From positions 2,560,501-2,624,500 of the forward strand of contig JAFREQ010000014.1 in assembly GCA_025331565.1 (NCBI GenBank): 64,000 nt of DNA. The letters are read 5' to 3'. The position numbers and the translations under genes were made by a program. Under the pieces are notes generated by a model. That model worked only from the letters and a program-made list of their open reading frames with translations. It had not been told where the DNA came from and searched no databases. This document shows positions 13,001 to 28,047 of the stretch, piece by piece (the stretch's first letter is position 1; each line of letters starts with the position of its first letter). The DNA is from Holacanthus passer. Its lineage: Eukaryota; Chordata; Actinopteri; Pomacanthidae.

Positions 13001-16000
13001 TGTCAGCTGCTTCAGTGTGTTACATCACATAAGAATATAAAATGCCTGAAAAAACTCAAAATATCATGGTCATTGACAGTAGATTTCCATTTTAGCACTC
13101 ATCTGACAATCTTTTTGGCAGACATGGAAAGCAAAGAAAGAAGAGCATCAAGTCAAGAGAGACAGAAAAGCACTCCAGCACACAAGCAAGCTGTGATCAT
13201 GGCTCAGAGAAAAGACAGTTTCGCAAAACTTTCCATTCATAATGAATAGTCAGGCACACAAAACACTGGGCTGGCACACTCAGCCAGGCTGCTTCTGAGC
13301 ACTTGTTAAACAAACTGGTCCCACTGGCTGCTTGTGCTCTGTCACTGTGGCTGCTTGTGGGTCCCTGTGCAGAAATCCTGGTGATTTCCCCAGCCGCTGG
13401 ACAAGATGCAGCAGCCATGCCAGCCGCGGTCAAAGGGAGCTGCATTGTGGCCGATTATCTCATGAAAATATGCTTAAGAGCAGCAGAAGGAATAGGCAAG
13501 GCCAGACATGAGAAAATGTAAAATGATAATGTATGCAAACCATCACTGAGGGTTGTGGACACAACAGCCTGAGGGCAGTGCAGCGGCCAGCAAACTGAAT
13601 CAGGAGAGAACAGGCTTCCGGAAGTGGCCTCTGGAGAAGGAGCAAAACCTCTGTCAGCCTGGTATAGGCAGCAGGTCCTCTGCTTTTGTGCCTTCTGATT
13701 TTTTTTTTCTTTTTTGTCTGCTCATACTAAGCTTCTTAACAATGCAGCCAAATTTGCTTGATCTCCTAAATTCATATTTACTGCAATTGTATTGCAAAAG
13801 ATAAAGGACATAAACCAAAATCCATTTATGGTGCTAAATCCATTGTTGTGGGAGAGAAAAAGGAAATGGGAGATTGTAATTTCATGCCTTGGATTAATGT
13901 GTTATTCCCTGACTGATTAATGTAAAGCGTGAAATCTTAATGCTTAAGTAAAAGTGATGCGCTACAAATCAAAGAGACAACTTGGAACAAAAATCAACAA
14001 ACTGGCTAGTCAAGAAAAGCAAAAGGTTTAAAAATGTTTAACATTTTGCTCATTGTGTGGTAAGCTTTTCAGTTGATGTGGCCATTTGCACAGTAAAAAT
14101 AGAAAGTTTAATCTTCCCTAAAGGAAAGATCTTCTTCTATAGGAGCCTATAAAAAAGCGATTAGCAGCAGAGGTTAGTCCATTACTCTTCTCTCTTTGCT
14201 GCTATCAAGAGCAGCCATAATGAGAGGACTTGCCGGCATCTTGAGTTGTTCAGCAGAGTTATATTTATCCATTCCTTTGTCTCAATAGGAAATGGATTTC
14301 TCTGCTCCAGTGCCAACTCTATTCGTCAGCTTCCAAGAAAACTCAACGCATCTTTTCTGCATCCATCCATATTTCCAGCCACCACAAGGAAATGACACAG
14401 TAGCAAAGTAGAGGGCTAACAGCCTCAGAAACCATAAGACCTCCAGTAACTGCTATCATTTCACTGGTCTGGTTTCCTGCGCTGTGGCGTTTGCAGGAGG
14501 CAATTATGCCTAATATTGATGAATATGAATTCAAAATTCCATCACATTGTTGCTGTTGCTAATTTGAAGACATCATTGCACAAATTGTATGAACAGTTTT
14601 GTTTTTGTTTCTCTTTAGATATGATATGTGCTGGACTCTGAGCTACAGCTAAAGAGCTGTAATTCAGTGGTGCATAGTAAATTAATGCGCACTTGTCCAC
14701 GATTAAGCATGTGCTCTAAGGGCACTCGAACAAAGCACTTTGCATCCGGTGTTTAATAGTACTATCTTTGTTGGTGACCCATATCAGTGCGCTTGCTCAT
14801 GACCGTCTGAGTTTAGAAGCCTGCAGCGAGGCCTTCAATTGCCTTTCACTGAATTGCACCCATTGAAAGCTGTCTCAGTACTTCATTCTGTCTCAGCCTC
14901 TCCAATTAATGCATATACAAGAAAATCCAAACACACACCCCCGCCACACTGTTTTTAGATGTTCCACAAAAAATGCATCTCATCGTGACACCAGAATAAT
15001 CGAGTCTCAGCACAGCTGCTTATCCCTGAATGCAAACAAGGGCACGTGTATCTAATCTTTCCTTTTAACCCCGTCTTTGCTGAGCCCCCCTCCTACTTCA
15101 CAGACTTCAAACTCTGTTTGAGCAAACACACGCTGGTATTAATGCCTAAAACCTATGACATCCGCTGAGAGAGATTACAAAGTCATTGTTATTCTAATGA
15201 TTTTTGTTTCCCCTCCCACAGCCGCTACAGGCGTGCCCACTTTCACTCTCATGCTCTTGGACAAGCACGTATCCAAGTCAGCAATCAAAGGCACATGCAC
15301 ATACAGACAAAGGCACACAGACACACATCCAGCACAAACGTACATAAATTATCCCAATTTTTTTTCTCAATCCTTGTTTCCGCTGACACAACTAACAACC
15401 CCTGTGTACTTTTCCTATTAAATTGGAGGTTGAATCCTGAGGTGTGATCTTCTCAGACATTCCTACTACCGATAGCTATGCCGTGTACACCTCACCATCG
15501 CTGTCTGTCATCCTGTGAAAGCTGCTTTCTATTAGGCGGCATTTCCATAAATCTAAATTGTAAAGGGCCTCAGCGAGAGAAGAGGGAATCCTCGGCGGGC
15601 GAAGAAAACAAACAGAGCGGGATGTCACAGGAGGCCACAGGATCAGATATCTCACCTCAGCTCACACACAGATTGGAACTGAATCACTCTTTGATTGACG
15701 CCATACAGATTTTATCAAATCGGAGGGCCTTAACTATTCGTGAAGCACGCTGCCGATGCGGCACAATCCTGTCACTTTGAGAGTCAATATAGTGCTATAA
15801 TGAAAGCTGCGTGTGGAGGAATGCAGTTGTACAACATGAAAGGTAAAGAACCTGTGGTGTGTTTCAGTTGTTGGTGAATTTGAAAATGATTCATGTTTCT
15901 ATGAATTATTAAAGACAGGAGCACCGTACTCAAGATCATGAACACCTGTAAAACCTGAATCTCCTGCAATCGAAAGGAATTTTGCATTATATTTTAAATC

Positions 16001-19000
16001 ACTGTTGAGATTATGTCAGAGGGGAGTCAATTATATCCGGCAATAGCTACAGTAACTGGTCATTTTTAAAGGCTGTGATGTTGTTTTATTGGATTGCAAT
16101 ACACTGTAAGGTGTTGATTACATTTTGTCTGCTTATATGTATATGGAGGGGGAAGGGTAAGGAATAAAACGTGAGAAGAAAATGAATTCACTTTATCTTC
16201 TGAATAAAATGATAAATCCCAGGCAGTTTAGTAAAGTCACTGATTTACAAAGGCTGCTTCTTTTCTGTCCAAATCTTACAGCACATTTAAGAGTTGTTGA
16301 AGCAGACCAGCAGAGTTGGCGAGCTGAAGAACTTGGCTGGTACACCAGGTAGCAGGTGCAAAGGACAGCCAGGGGGGCATTGGTCTGAACGAGCAGGCAA
16401 TTGTGCGTCCTGTGTGGAGTAGACTGGAATGAAATGAATGAATGGCTCAGTTCGTCTGGTCTTGCTACAATCAGATTACATAAACTCTGGGTCATTAATG
16501 TGCTGCAGAGTTGAACATAAAGAGAGCAGGCCAGCCACGGCGAGGGCAGTCGAGCCAAGGAGATACAGATGACATTAACCAACACGAGGGCGGGCCACAG
16601 CACAACCTGTGTGTGCATGTGTTTGTGTGTGCATGCAAGCACCAGCATTAACACAGTGTGTGTCTACGTGCAATGGTTTGTGTTGATGTATTTGCTTTCT
16701 TTATCAACAGACTCTCCCTGCAGAGGTGTTATCTGCCTGCAGCTGCACTCTGCTAAACAAAGCATGGACTCTGACCTTTGGTGTGCGGTTCCCCAATCAG
16801 AATGAGGCACAGATGGACTGAACCTTCTGTCAAATAATCATGCCAAATCCGCAGTTAAGCACCACCGAACCGCTCTGCAAGTGAGTGAAATGTGTGAGAT
16901 TAAGCGCTCGTTCCATAGAGTGTGTGTGAAACATTGTCAGTTCACAGAGGCAGACTAATGAAGAAGATCACAAGAAAAAAATGGTTTCCATTTCAGTAGC
17001 CACATGCGCATTCCTTCACTCCCCCGCCCCTTGGTTCATAATTTGTCTCATCGGGATCAGAGTCGTGCTGGAGAATGGCTCAGTGGCCAAGGCGGCTGCT
17101 GCTGGGGGGACTGAGAGGAGGAAGAAGGATAAGGAGGGAAGAGGAAAAGGGGAAGGCGAGCAATAAAATACAGCAAGAGCGAAATTGAGATAAGGGGACA
17201 GAAACAGTGAATGATGGCCTGTGAAAGTGAGCAAGAAGGACAAAGCAAAACTGTGTTCCCAGTTTGAGAGTGCAAGAGAGAGATGGAAAGATGACAGGAG
17301 GACGAAGGAGTCCAGGGCAGACAGAGGAAAAGAGGAAGGAAGGAAGGAAGGAAGGAGAGGGAGACATGCAGCCATTACTCCAGCTGGGTAACAAGCCGTT
17401 ACAGCCACAGCAGCAGCCACAACTCCAGAAGTTGGCACCGTACCTCCACTATTATCTGGAGCAAATTTACACAGGCTGGCTGGCACACTCAAAAGGAGGA
17501 GGGGGTCAAAAAGTGAGTGGGATGAGGAGACGCAGAGACATGTTGAGAAAAGAAGGTGAATAAAGATCTTATATAGTACTATTATTTTAGTCTAAACGTA
17601 TACTATATCTACTCATTAGACAACGAGACCTGTTATTTCAGTCAGCAGACACCAGCCAAAATCCAGAATGGTTAAGTGAGAGTTTCTGGTGAGGGAGGAA
17701 AAAAATATGGGAATTCTGTCAGTCAAAGTAATCCCTTCAATTTCTCTTGCTACTGCTTCATCTACGGACTGTATGATACCGCCTGGTCTAGCACTGTAAT
17801 CACACGCTGGCTGAGAGGATGAGGCTACTTCAGGTTGGCTAACACACTCTTCTACTGAGCTCCTTCATCCAAAACAAGGAAAAAGGTCACTGTGGATTGT
17901 TGCACGGCTTAAAAGGGATAGGTTGGACAGGTGAGGTGGTATACAAAGTATGATTTCAAGTGTGATGAAATACAACACCCGCGGACCAGCGCTGTGATCT
18001 AACTCTGAACAGTGACGATGGGGGTTATGATGTAATACAGACATGTAGCCGTGAACGCTTGCTGGGCCAGCTGTAGCTTCCATCCATACTAAAATCAATT
18101 ATCTGTCAATGCAATTAACATGACGGTAGAGTATGTGTCATCTCACCCCTGGCCCCCGCTCTGAATCCTGGAACAGTGAACAGCTAGCTGGCAGCCTGCG
18201 CGGCACTGGCACGAAAAGGAAAAACTATATACACGAAGCAGAGTTAAAGCCCCCAGAAATTTTTCGGGGGGGGGGCGCAAAAACCAAAAGCCATAAGTGA
18301 ATTTCAGAAATTCTATTATGCTGTTTAAGTACATAGACTGGTTGAAAACTATATCAATATAAGAGTTAAGGAGTCATATACTGACATACTTGGTTTCTTA
18401 TTTCTTATTTTTCTAATCTGATGCGCTTAAACTACAGCAGATACAGTTAACATTTTGAGTTCCATAATAATCCTACAAGGGGTGATAATTATTATTATCC
18501 CCTATGGCCAACCCTTGGCAGTGCCAGTGAGCGAGCGAGCTATTGATGAAGAAGGAGAGAGTCATCTGTTCATCTCAGCTGCCATGTGATTGTCTGATGA
18601 TGTCTACAGCTGCAGCATCTGTGTGTGTGTATGCGCGCGCGTGCATGTACACAAGTTGTTGTCTCTGTGTCTGTATCAGTGCGCATGAGGCTGATTTAAT
18701 TCTTGAAGCTCATCCAGGGCAGCAGACAGTTTTCTCTGGGACTCTCTACTGGCTTAATGATGTTTACAGCTAGCCACGCTCCTTCGCTGACATTTTGACA
18801 AACGCGACAAGACTGCATATACAAACAAAAGCTCGGCTTTCAGTCATCACAGGTTTCCCGCTATAATATAGGAGGCTTGGAAATATGGCTGTCATCAGAG
18901 TTGCTCCAGTTCATAGTCACTCACAATCCCAGTCTGCTCAGGGTCAGCAGTAGCTGCAGACATGCACACTTGGCAAGCTTATCTCATACTCACGACTGCG

Positions 19001-22000
19001 ACTTATTGCAATGGAGGCACTTGTGAGGAGTTAAACTGCCTAACCCCAATGACCTGCTTTTCTTCCCTCCAGACTCAGTGTGAAAGCATAAACATCGTGC
19101 CTTGTCCTCACATTGTCTGTTGCTCTGTCTTCTCAGCAAACTCGATTAAGGGTCAAAGAAGGCAAAACATTAGAGTCTGACCAAAAACAGACGGCCTCTG
19201 GGAAATAATAGCACAGATAAGGCTTCCTGGGAAAAAGAGAAGTCTATGAAGTGTCTGCTCACAGGGGGAATGGTATCAACACTTGAAAACCTGATACCTG
19301 AATATTATATGATGTTACAAACAATGTGAAAAATATTTCACTCACATCATCACACACATAAATAATTTACCGCTACAGTAAAATAAAACAGTGAATTACA
19401 GTTAATGTGCTGGTTGTATTGTTTGTTCTGTAAACATTTAGAGGAGGAAGGAAACCCTCATTCACTGTGTTCAAGACCTGCTGTGAAGTTTCAAGTAATT
19501 TGTCGTTGTCACATGCAATCCAAAGCAATGCTCATACAGTATGTATAAAAAGGAAATCATGCAAGTAAGAATGAGAATAGTGTGGTAGACAGGTGCACAG
19601 TTATGAATATGACCCCAAGCACAGTGGTGCCTGCCTCTCAAATACACTGTCTGAGGACCATTTAGGCCTATTTTCAGGCTCTTTCAGCTCAGGCACATAT
19701 AACAGGTACATTATCACACAACTGCAAAGGGCTCAGCCTCTCCCCTGCTCTCAGTCTGTTTCTCTATCTGCCTCAGCCTGGTAGAGGCCCCCTCTAATTT
19801 CATCAGAGGTGATAAAACACCACAAAATCAAGTCTGCGGCTAGTTACTTAGCCCAATCTCCCTTTGGATGAGAGGCAATAACAGCATGTGGTGAGGAAAT
19901 TGGGTGCTTACTCACACAGAAGGACACATTCCTTGCAAGCAGAATGTAGTGTTTTCTGTGAAGACTGCCCACCACAAAGCAGAACAATGGCGCTCCTCTC
20001 TCTCTCTGTGTATGCAGCAGTTATTTTAACAGGCAGCAAGGGGTTGAATAAAGCCCATATGCACCACAGTAGTAGGACAACGATAAGCAACAACGTGATA
20101 ATTAACTTGCAAATATTCACTTTTAAATAAATATGTGTATGAAAGAATTCAGCAGATTAACCGATGAGAAGATAATGTATTGGTTACATGTTCTCTAAAA
20201 GAACAATTCATAGGCAATAGGGCAATAACCTCAACCATATCCTAGAACAGCACAGACTGGTTTGGAATGCCAGAAATCTAGAAATGTTTTGAGTTTAGCA
20301 CATAGAAAAACAAAGTTAAAAAATTGCTCAGAGAAAAGCTTACACTACATTTGTATGCAAGTCCAAGTTGGACTTGCAATGAATATGAATAATAAAACAA
20401 TAGTGAGCACTGCAGTAAGTATTAGTTCAACACTGTGCTGGGTATATAAAAATCCACCTGTTGGACCTCTGGAGTACGGCAGCCGCTGTCAGGCCACGGC
20501 AGGACAGGACAGAACGAGATGGGACAGAGCTCAGAGAGCAAGCTGGCTGACTGACTAAGTGACTGGCTGTATCAGTGCTGAAGTGCACACGCATGCCTTC
20601 CGGCCTGTTCCGTGTGAACCCCATACAGGATGCAGTGCAGGCTGGGATACGGTGGAAAATGAGCACTGGCTGGTTTCCTGTGAGCCAGTGTGTAGAGCAG
20701 GCGTATCAACACAGCAAGCAACTTTCTTTCAACAGAAGTTTTAAGAAGACTGTTGTAAACTTTGCCAAACATATCAGATGTTTATCTAATTAAACAGACA
20801 TACTGTGCTACTAAATTACAATGATGATACTAAATCACTTAAACTTGATAAGGATCTAAAATGGCCCAGTTTTTTTCTTCTTAAAAGAAGAGAGAACACT
20901 TTTGAAACTCAGCAGAAATCCACAGAAAGGCCAGTGCTCACAGCAGTGACATACAGCATGGGCCCTGGAGTACAGGCATGCACAAAATACTGTGAAGCAC
21001 ATTTATTACACATGTGGCACAATTGCTTATAGTAGGACGGGTGAATAGTGGGGAGGTGGGAGGTGGAAGGAAGGAATGTCATGGTGACCTAGAAGGTCTA
21101 TGATGAAAAATAGCTTGTTGGCAGAGTAATGGCAATGCATGGTATTATTCACTATAGCTGTGAAGGTTGAGTATTGTACTGTATAATACGCAAGAGATGA
21201 AGCAGTGTTTGTGTGAGCATTATCGTCCACCACTGTGGTGAAGCACGGAGAACAGCAAAGGATAAGAAGGGGTAGAGGTCCAATACTCATTATGTTCAAA
21301 GTCACAGGGACAGGAGGGAAAATAGAAATAGCCCTATGGACTTCTTGGGATTATATTTTGTGGCCTTAAGCAGCCAGGCAATACAGAAAAACCTTGGTCA
21401 CCACAGAATACTACTTGCCTAGTGTGCTCTTTTTCTTGCTCCCACCTCCCTTAACGGCCCTTCTTTTCCTCCAGTCATTACACCTGCAGTAACTCCAGGC
21501 TGAGGCTCTGCCCTTTTTGTTGAACCAAGGAAAGTCAAGCTGCCTGACACCAGATAGAGGTGACTGAGGTAACAGCAGTGACAATGTACGATGCATATAC
21601 TGCACAAGACTCCTGGCTGTCAGAGCTGGTCTGAGTCTGTCAGAGCTGCATGAGGAGCTACTGGGGCCCGTCCACTACATGACTGAACCTGGGAATAACT
21701 GCTTCACACTCATTTTCACAGGCCAGAGGCTCTTGAATCTGTCCCCTGCTCTGCTGTAGATATAACACGGAGATAGTCAGGCCATCCATATTCTTCAGAC
21801 AGACACTGGAGAGCGTCTTTTATATGTGGCCGCTGAGCCTCGTACAACTGTCCGTCACTATTCTTCTTGTGCTACATCTTGATACAGACGCCCAGCGGAG
21901 AGGCTCGAATCTCTGGAAAGCGTGGCATCGATGTAATCACATGCACTTGCATGCACATAAGTAGGTCTTGAGGGGGGAAAAACATTGACATTCATAGCAG

Positions 22001-23474
22001 GAATTGTCTAAATCCAGCTCTAGCATGAAACAGACTGTAATTCTTACAATGCTTTGACTGCACATCATGTAAAATGTTGGGCAAGAGAAATACATGTATA
22101 AAGGGCTTAAGTGTAACAGCTCTCAAGTGCACTGCCTACCAGATCACATTTACTAGCACAGCTGCTCTCTGAATGCAGCAGTTGCTTTCTGGGCATTAAG
22201 TTTGATCAAAGACTAATCTCTGCTAGTAAGATGATTAAAATTAGCATCTGTTTCATTGTTAAAGAAGTCAGGCAAGCTGGGACCAGATCCCACAGTGCAA
22301 AAGAGAGAGACAAAAAGACAGACACCCAAAAAGAGAGAGGCGAGAGAAAGAGCAATAAAGAGGGGAGAGAAGGAAAGAGCAATATCAAGAGAAAAAAAAG
22401 AGAGCAATAAAGAACATGAACAGACAGAGCAATAATAACTGAAAATAAATCAAAGAAAAGAGCATTCCCATGCTTGGTCAGTATGTCCGATGCCAAACCC
22501 AGCCGATCTGAATTCCTCAGTGATGGCTTTTACCTCTCATTAACTTTTTCCTCAGACCGCACACATAGATGGTGAAGCTGAGGGAGAGATACTGTGGCTT
22601 GACTGCTTTAAAAGCGATCATACTGGGCCACGGGTTTAGTGAAGCAGTAAAATGAGGCTTCGGCAAGCAAGCCAGCCCCTCTCCATCCAATTGAGAGATG
22701 CAACTGAAACCTCTCGATGATAAGTATGCTGTGGCAGAGGATATGATGAAATTGATGCCCACGTTAGAGTCAGCATAAACACAGCAGTGGGCAGCCTGAG
22801 CATTTCCTTCTATCGCCACATTTCTTAGTGAGGGAAGATGGGGCAAAACACGGGGTAGGGTACTTGGCAGTCGCCCTTTTAGCCAAACAAAACAGCCCCA
22901 ATACTGCAGCTCCCCATAAACTGCATCAGCACAAGGCAAAACCTATAATCATACTCCAGCAAAAAACTGCAATAACAGGAAAGAGAAAAACGATAAAATC
23001 GACTATTTGCTGCCCTCGAGAAAATGTAACGAAGGGGAAAAAAAGCCCCATTCAGCATTTCATCAGTAACATAAATAGGAGCAGCTGGGGCAGACTAACA
23101 TGCTGAAGTGGGCTAATTAGGACACTTGGTGGTTCGTTCACTGCTGTTTCAGTCTGGCTGGGACCGACGAGGAGTCAATGAGAGCATTTACGCACACACC
23201 TAGATCATCTACAAGCCTATGCTGCACATCCTGTGAGATCGCTGAAGCAGGGCAAGTTAGTCAGCTATTCCCGAGTGCTTGGTTTTCTTTGACTAAACCT
23301 GAGCATACAGTATCACTTAGTTGTACCTCTGTCTGGCACACAGCGCCCTTGACTTCTACGAAAACAGTTTTGTCTTCCTTTTCCGTCCCTCCCTTCCAGC
23401 TTCCTGTCCTCTTCCTGTCTGACTCAACGTCACAAGTAAAAAACCCAGACCTCATTGTGTATACCTCTGTCTTG
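10081..23474. other. Non-coding DNA, probable plxna2 intron 1 (proximal half)
   Basis: No exon with family support. Open frames of up to 153 codons (16193-16654, minus) have no recognisable domain. About 17090-17360 is purine-rich on the plus strand with a GGAA microsatellite at 17333-17355. A run of nine or ten G lies at about 18266-18275. A perfect 23-base palindrome lies at 20356-20378. The stretch 10895-11270 is rich in homeodomain-type TAAT and GGATTA sites. Another GA-rich tract spans about 22290-22460. Confidence 0.6.
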
Positions 23475-23476
23475 TA

Positions 23477-24006
23477 CAACCCCGATTCCAAAAAAAGTTG
23501 GGACGCTGTGTAAAATAAAGAAAACAGAATGTGATCATTTGCTAATCCTTGCTGAAATATACTTAAGAGGAAACAGTACAAAGAAGATATATTTTATGTT
23601 TTACTTCATAATATGTTTTGCAAATATGAGCCTATTCCGAATGTGATGCCATCAACACATTTCAAACAAGTTGGGACAGGAGCAACAAAAGACTGGGAAA
23701 GTTGTGGACTGATTCAAAAACACCTGTTTGGATCAGTCCACAGGTAAACAGGTTCATTGGTAACAGGTGATAGTATCATGATTGGGTATGAAAGGTTCAT
23801 CCTGGAAAGACTCAGTCATTCACAAGCAAGGATGGAGAGAGGTTCAACACTTTGTCAAACACATGATTGTATAAAGGAGATTACTACATGGACTCAGGAA
23901 CACTTCGTAAAACATTTGTCAGTAAACACAGTTTGTTTGCAAATGATTGAATTCTGTATTTATTTACGTTTTATGCAGAGTCCCAATGTTTTTGGAATCG
24001 GGGTTT
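23477..24006 (+). mobile_element. Tc1/mariner-like DNA transposon, internally deleted, non-autonomous
   Basis: A 530-bp element flanked by TA dinucleotides (23475-23476 and 24007-24008), the target duplication of Tc1/mariner transposons. The left end CAACCCCGATTCC pairs with GGAATCGGGGTT at the right end, and imperfect inverted similarity continues for roughly 70-80 bases inward (left up to about 23552, right from about 23938). The interior keeps small fragments that read like a Tc1-type transposase: a start near 23842 (MERGSTLCQ) and a segment near 23885 (TWTQEHF, LSVNTV). The region between them, including the catalytic domain, is missing. I recognise these terminal repeats from teleost genomes. 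Confidence 0.85.
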
Positions 24007-24008
24007 TA

Positions 24009-27000
24009 CCATCCTGGATATCAGTGCATTCTTACAGCCAGCCCTCTAAGTGCTACCAAGAGTGACATCTGATGCTGATCAGTCGTAAGGTCATTGTACA
24101 GCCTGCAGGAGCAATGTGCCAGTTTGTTTTTTGCAAGCATTCACCGTGGCCTTAAAAAGTTTGGTCATATGTAAATCCTTTTTGAAAAAATTGGTCTTTC
24201 GTCTACACAAGCCGTCTCACTAAAAGGAATTATCAATGGTAGTATCTTCCTTAAGTACAGACTAATAATGTGGATGACATCTCTCTGTGTTGCTCTGTGT
24301 TTCACTTAAATTAAGTCTTACATCTGTGCTACTAATGCACCTTAGATAGCGCTGTTATTCTTCCTCTCCATTTGCTTTCATTTAAAGAGTTTCCTAGTAA
24401 AGACCTTTTATTGCCAAAAGTTACAAGCGGCTCAGATATCACACTGTATTAGAAACAGGTTCCTTTTGTATCTCTAGAAGTGTTATGAAGAAACTGCTCT
24501 AAAATAAAACAACAAAGACTCCTGCAGGAAAATTCTTTCAGACTGTCCTTCTGTCTACAGTTACATTCTGTATTCTTTGCTGTTTTTCCGATTGGTTACG
24601 TCAGAGAGCAGCATACAAAGAGATGTGGGGTTGTTTACCTTGACACAAGCTACTGTACATGTTCTGTGCCTCGGGGGAGGCAGGCAGACAGACACAAACA
24701 CACAGAAGCATTTCAGCTTTTCAGACCTTAAGCCATTGAAGCTACTAATGCTTTGTATGACATAGCCCACGAAAATTGTAGCCTTGGCAAAATAAACAAA
24801 GGCAAGGTGTCCTTTATCGGGCTTGTCAATGTCTGCACACAAGGAATCCATGAAGGATTTACATTGTGGTGAAAAGAAGTGTGTATGTGCTCACTCAAAT
24901 AAGAATGTGCTATTGTGTACTTTGGACCAATTCAACAGAGAGACATTGCCCAACAGCCCTTTCCCAATTTGAAAAACTCGATTTTCTAATTTTATTTTTT
25001 GTCTGCGGATGCACAGCAGAAGGTGAAGGTCCCAAAACGCAGGTGAATGCAAAAATGTGCTGACATTTCCCAGCATCTAAGCCACATGCCAGTCCCCTCT
25101 GGCGTCCCTCCAGCCAGCTCGCTCTGTTTGTCACTCTTCCACCCCCCCAGAAATAAACAGAAGACAACGATGAGAGGAACAAAGAGAAGATGACACTGTG
25201 TGCTATTAATCATCGGCTTTGAAAAAAAAGCAAAGAATAAACCATGTACAATGTCCTTTAAAAAGAAAAAGCTAAAATGAATGCTTAATTGTGCTGCTCA
25301 TACGCTCCTCTTCAGCGATATGTGAAATTTGTTAAGGAAGTTGAAACCCTGCAAAAGCAAATTGTTTGGGTATATTAAACATTATGTTCACAGAAAAGAA
25401 TGCCTGAAACATTGTGCATGCTTTGTAATAAAATGCAAATTCAATTCACCTATTCACCCCTGTCAGGTTGAACATGTTCTCTGCGAAATGTGGGGGAGGG
25501 CTTGCGGCAGCAGAGGCAATGAGGCTTGTGCAAAGTACTTAACAGTAAACATTGTACCTACAAGCTCAGAGATGCCTTCTGCAATGAGAAAAAAAAATCT
25601 TTTAAATTCCCAGCTTTACGCTTGTTCTCTCTGCGAGATGAATGAGGCAATAAAGGGGTGTCTGGTAAAATCGAGGCTGTAGCAGCAGTAACATGTCAAA
25701 TAACCTTTGAATGCGCCTTCTGTGCGAATCAGCTGGTTAACAGCATTAAGTCCCATAGTGTAAATCCCTAACTGTTACAGATTAAGACAAGAAAGGATGC
25801 TCAATCATTGCTTTCAAGTACAAACCTGCCCAGTCCCCTGCCTTTCCCACTCTCTCCACTCACTTCCCTCCCTTCTTCTACCACAGCCTCCCATAGGCAG
25901 GCAAATGTTTCAGAGCAGTCATATTTAATCAACATCTTTGCGGACAACACAAGGATTTCAAGTCTTCTGCTGCAAAAGGCTTGGCTGTCACACTCTCAAT
26001 AATTGTCTTAGATACCCTGATTCATTCTCCTTCAACACAACAGAAAAGACAACACATCTGACCTACATTGCAGCTGATGTGTGAAGATGTAGTGATTTTT
26101 GATAATGTGTTTTGCATGATGTGATATCACATCCTATCACTTACTCCATGTTAATGATTTTCTTGTCTGTGTCTGATGCAGGTTACATGAAGATGCTGCT
26201 GTCATGTTTCACATTTCATTGGTTATGACAGAGGCAGAATAATGTGTTTGTCTGGCTGAGCTCCCGCTGTTCAACTGAGTACATGCAGTGTTTCCCTTTG
26301 ATAGCAAGGGCCACTAGGAAGTAAGAGTAGTAAAACAACAACATCTAACTTCCTCTCTGATAGTTTCATCTTGATAATGTTTCGCTGGCAGGAGCAAATA
26401 CCAGTCATTCGGCAAGCACGCTGTTACTATAGCTCAATTTAGTTTGTGCAGCATGATTCACAATGGCCATTTTGTTGATATCATTTGATAGGACAGGCTC
26501 CCAGAAATGCTTCCAGGGGGAAACAAGATTTATTGTTCCCACACATTCCACAAAGCCCTATGCTTATGGTGTACAAAGCTATAATCTTAAAGGTCGGGCC
26601 GAGGTCAAAATCAACAACAAAAGCAATTACATTCATACAGTGTTATTAACGGTTTTGCCCGGAGCTTGCCAGGAGAGCAACTCACAGACTTTGTGTGGCC
26701 TCTATGACAAGCTGCCTGGCTTTTTAAGTACCTTTCATCCCTTTTCTCCCACTGGCTTCAGTGTGTGGATCAGAGTCATGTATTCATGCATAAACATAAC
26801 TGTTATCCCAGGGGAGAATTCATTTCCCCTGGCCTGGACACTATAAATCACCTTGGGCCAAAGTAAAGAGTCTGGAGTTGAGGGCTGGCGGCAGTAGCTT
26901 TAGACCAAACTTTTTTTATGATACATCCAAGATCCGTCTTTTCCAGGACCTTCAAAACCTGACCACGCATTCAGGTTAAAGAAATATGGACCTTCCATGG

Positions 27001-28011
27001 TTTTAAGTCACATATGCGGTTTTGCAAGCAGCCGCCAACTCATTCAGTGTCATTTTTTGCCTTTATGCTTCTATCAACTTGCAGGGAAATAAGACGCCGC
27101 AGTGGGCGACATGTTATGTTTTGAAGATGTGGGAGTTTCGGGGTCTTTCATCATCAATTTAGCACAATTTACTTTGGTCTACAACAGCGGAAAAAGTTTA
27201 TCAAGAGAATGTGTGCGTATGTGAGGAAAAGGAACAAGACATAAGATAGATTTCCAGACAGGGTTTTCTGTTTGCTATCTCACTCAGGAATGAATTCTGA
27301 AGGCCACGTTTCCCCTTTTTCTTTTCTTCTCTTCTCACTGCTAAGGGCTGAGGATGAGTCAAGGCTAGTGCTTCACAGTGAGAAGCTCAGATAAGGCCAT
27401 GCCTCACTGCAAAATAGTAACAGTGAAGAGCACACAGGTGCAGGTATCTACATGCCACTGAGCCTTGGTGCACAACAAGGGAATTTGAGTGCACTGCATT
27501 GCCTTCAACCCCACAGGGAGAATATTCAATGCAATAAGTATAGAGAGGCTTAAGTTAATATAAATAGACCGACCTGCTGGATTTTACAACTCTTGGGCAA
27601 ATACTAGCATGAATCAATCTTGGAAGAAAATTACATGCTGCTTTGAAAAGGCTGAGGGAGCTAATGGCTATAATGGGCCTTTTGAGTTGCGAGTGGTCCT
27701 AGTTGTAATTGGACCACGGTGTATATAGTAGAGGGACAAAGCTGTTGTTGGCCGAGCTCTCCTATGGCACATGAGCAGACTAGACAAGCAACGTCTGCGC
27801 CCCTTTTCCTGCAGTAACCATGGCGACAGTGGCAGACAGGGGCATCCTCATCACCAGGGGGCAGTGTGGGCAGCGCAGCGTGGTACTGCCCTTACTGCCT
27901 ATCCCCGGTGCCTCATCCTCCACACACACAAGCATTCACACAAGACACATGTGCTATGGAGTCAAACAAAAATAAATTAAATTAGACACAAACACACACA
28001 ACCAAGCACAA

Positions 28012-28047
<36 letters not shown>

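Noticed and set aside
16193..16654. 153-codon open frame on the minus strand
   Set aside because: Longest frame after the plexin exon, but it has no domain, no splice support and Leu/Ser/Cys-biased composition. This length is expected by chance in 64 kb.
17016..17492. Overlapping Ser/Leu/Phe-rich frames on the minus strand
   Set aside because: They are translations of a GA/CT-rich low-complexity tract.
22517..22939. 140-codon open frame on the minus strand
   Set aside because: No recognisable family, no promoter or splice context.
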